64,000 nucleotides of DNA from Cognatundibacterium crateris (GTDB lineage Bacteria > Pseudomonadota > Gammaproteobacteria > Burkholderiales > Burkholderiaceae_D). The notes under the pieces were generated by a model. The model ran no database searches. It saw only the letters and a program-made list of their open reading frames with translations, and was not told the origin of the DNA. Of this stretch, positions 62,776 through 64,000 are shown one piece after another. A program made the position numbers and the translations under genes. The stretch spans positions 186,001 through 250,000 of the forward strand of contig NZ_JAABOS010000001.1 in the NCBI RefSeq assembly GCF_010078235.1. Direction: 5' to 3'. Position 1 is the first letter of the stretch; each line of letters begins with the position of its first letter.

Positions 62776-64000
62776 ATGAGCAATCTAGCCAATTACGGAT
62801 TTACCACCACCATCCTGCATAACGACAGACAAAAAAGCATAGAGCACGGCTCAGTGCATAAGCCCGTGCATAACGCCGTCATGTATGGCTACAGCGATGC
62901 GCGAGAGCTGGCTGCTGTATTTCAGGGTAAGCAATCCGGTTATCGCTATGGCCGTCAGGGTAATCCTACGGTCGCCGCCTTAGAAGAAAAAATCAGCAAG
63001 ATGGAAGATGCGGTGTCCAGCATTTGCTTCGCGACTGGCATGGCAGCAATCGGCGCGGTGTTCCAGGCCTTATTGCGTCAGGGCGACCATGTGGTGTCTT
63101 CGGTTTTCCTGTTCGGGAATACCAACAGCGTGTGGCAAACCACGGCCCAGCAAGGCATACAGGTATCGATGGTGGATGCGACTGATGTCGCGCAGGTTGA
63201 AGCCGCCTTGCGTCCGGAAACCCGCATGGTGTTTGTCGAAACCATCGCCAATCCGCGTACTCAGATTGCTGATTTGCGCCGCATCGGTGAATTATGCCGT
63301 GCGCGTGGCATTCTGTTCGTGGTCGATAACACCATGACCTCACCGTATTTATTCCGTCCCAAAGCGGTGGGTGCCGGGCTGGTGATTAACTCGCTCACCA
63401 AGTCTATCGCCGGACATGGCAATGTACTGGGTGGTGCGATCAGTGATACCGGTCTGTTTGACTGGGCCAGCTATCCGAATATTGCCGATAATTTCCGCCA
63501 GCAGGCGTCCACCATGCAGGGCATGTCGCAAATTCGCGCCAAGGCCTTGCGTGATTTTGGCGCCAGCTTGTCCCCTGATGCGGCGCATCAGATCGCCGTC
63601 GGTGCAGAAACCCTGGCCTTACGCATGGAGCGTGAATCGGCGAATGCACTGGCGCTGGCGACCTTACTGCACCAGGATGAGCGGGTCGCGGTGGTGCACT
63701 ATCCCGGTCTGCCCAGCCATCCCCAGCACGCGCTGGCTACTGAATTGTTCCGTGCTTATGGCGCCTTACTCAGTTTCGAACTCAAGCCAGAAATCGACTG
63801 CTTCGATTTCCTGCAGCATTTGAAACTGGCGATCCATGCGACCCATTTAGGCGATACCCGGACCTTGATTATTGCGGTAGCACACACCATTTTCTTTGAA
63901 ATGGGCCCGGCTCGCCGTGCAGAAATGGGCATCGCTGATTCACTGATCCGTGTTTCGGTCGGTATCGAGGATCGCGACGATTTGCTGGCGGACTTCAGTC
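62776..64000 (+). CDS. Cystathionine gamma-synthase-family PLP enzyme, partial
   Basis: A frame from ATG 62776 runs off the right edge (about 408 residues seen). It begins MSNLANYGFTTTILHND and contains the Cys/Met-metabolism PLP motif with the Schiff-base lysine in NSLTKSIAGHGNVLGG, plus SGYRYGRQGNPTVAALE and DNTMTSPYLF. These belong to the family of cystathionine gamma-synthase, O-succinyl/O-acetylhomoserine sulfhydrylase and cystathionine lyases. The exact member cannot be told. The C-terminal end lies outside the window. Confidence 0.9.
   Translation, partial: MSNLANYGFTTTILHNDRQKSIEHGSVHKPVHNAVMYGYSDARELAAVFQGKQSGYRYGRQGNPTVAALEEKISKMEDAVSSICFATGMAAIGAVFQALLRQGDHVVSSVFLFGNTNSVWQTTAQQGIQVSMVDATDVAQVEAALRPETRMVFVETIANPRTQIADLRRIGELCRARGILFVVDNTMTSPYLFRPKAVGAGLVINSLTKSIAGHGNVLGGAISDTGLFDWASYPNIADNFRQQASTMQGMSQIRAKALRDFGASLSPDAAHQIAVGAETLALRMERESANALALATLLHQDERVAVVHYPGLPSHPQHALATELFRAYGALLSFELKPEIDCFDFLQHLKLAIHATHLGDTRTLIIAVAHTIFFEMGPARRAEMGIADSLIRVSVGIEDRDDLLADFS

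Overview
The window looks like chromosomal DNA of a betaproteobacterium, most likely in Burkholderiales/Oxalobacteraceae and near Undibacterium. This is inferred from moderate GC, the CoA-dependent 2-aminobenzoate genes, the type VI secretion gene set, three secreted chitinases and several Burkholderiales-typical small proteins. I saw no rRNA, tRNA, CRISPR array or intact insertion sequence.

Region 1 (1-8080) is a catabolic block on the + strand. It holds the end of an aryl-CoA ligase, a bifunctional 2-aminobenzoyl-CoA monooxygenase/reductase, an SDR dehydrogenase, a MarR regulator, an enoyl-CoA hydratase, an acyl-CoA dehydrogenase and a RidA-like protein. Glutaryl-CoA dehydrogenase follows, closed by a clear terminator. 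Together these fit aerobic, CoA-bound degradation of anthranilate through reduction and beta-oxidation-like steps toward glutaryl-CoA and crotonyl-CoA.

Region 2 (8.2-13.8 kb) has small accessory genes: a TIGR02594-type peptidase, a VOC protein, a DUF4279-like protein, a stand-alone sigma-54 activator and short proteins of unknown role. The long gap at 11.9-12.7 kb carries several perfect inverted repeats.

Region 3 (13.8-39.8 kb, minus strand) is a type VI secretion locus of unusual design. One operon encodes a natural TssB-TssC fusion, then Hcp, TssE, TssF, TssG, VgrG, a DUF2169/pentapeptide protein, a second pentapeptide protein, DUF3540, a DUF4150 PAAR-like tip, TssJ, TssK, TssL, TssM and TssA. 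No ClpV (TssH) is present. A near-perfect sigma-54 promoter lies upstream of the fused sheath gene, and the sigma-54 activator sits at the other end of the locus. The VgrG ends in about twenty 9-residue repeats. Downstream of tssA are four basic, poorly known proteins that are candidate cargo. One has a calmodulin-type IQ motif and one resembles a non-specific DNA/RNA endonuclease. This locus is the best candidate for a previously undescribed system.

Region 4 (40.6-46.1 kb) encodes two GH18 chitinases and one GH19 chitinase, each with a signal peptide and an N-terminal CBM5/12 chitin-binding module.

Region 5 (46.1-55.9 kb) is mostly housekeeping: an M23 peptidase, an RDD membrane protein, a decayed HD-GYP response regulator, Hsp33, a gamma-carbonic-anhydrase-like protein, a DUF455 ferritin-like protein, a DUF2807 protein, a GNAT acetyltransferase, a FlgT-like secreted protein, an acyl-CoA synthetase and an alpha/beta hydrolase.

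Region 6 (55.9-62.6 kb) is a rearranged ynbABCD-type lipid-metabolism cluster. ynbB-ynbC are on +, and ynbD-ynbA converge on them from -. A patatin-like protein and an SDR follow. The window ends inside a cystathionine gamma-synthase-family gene.
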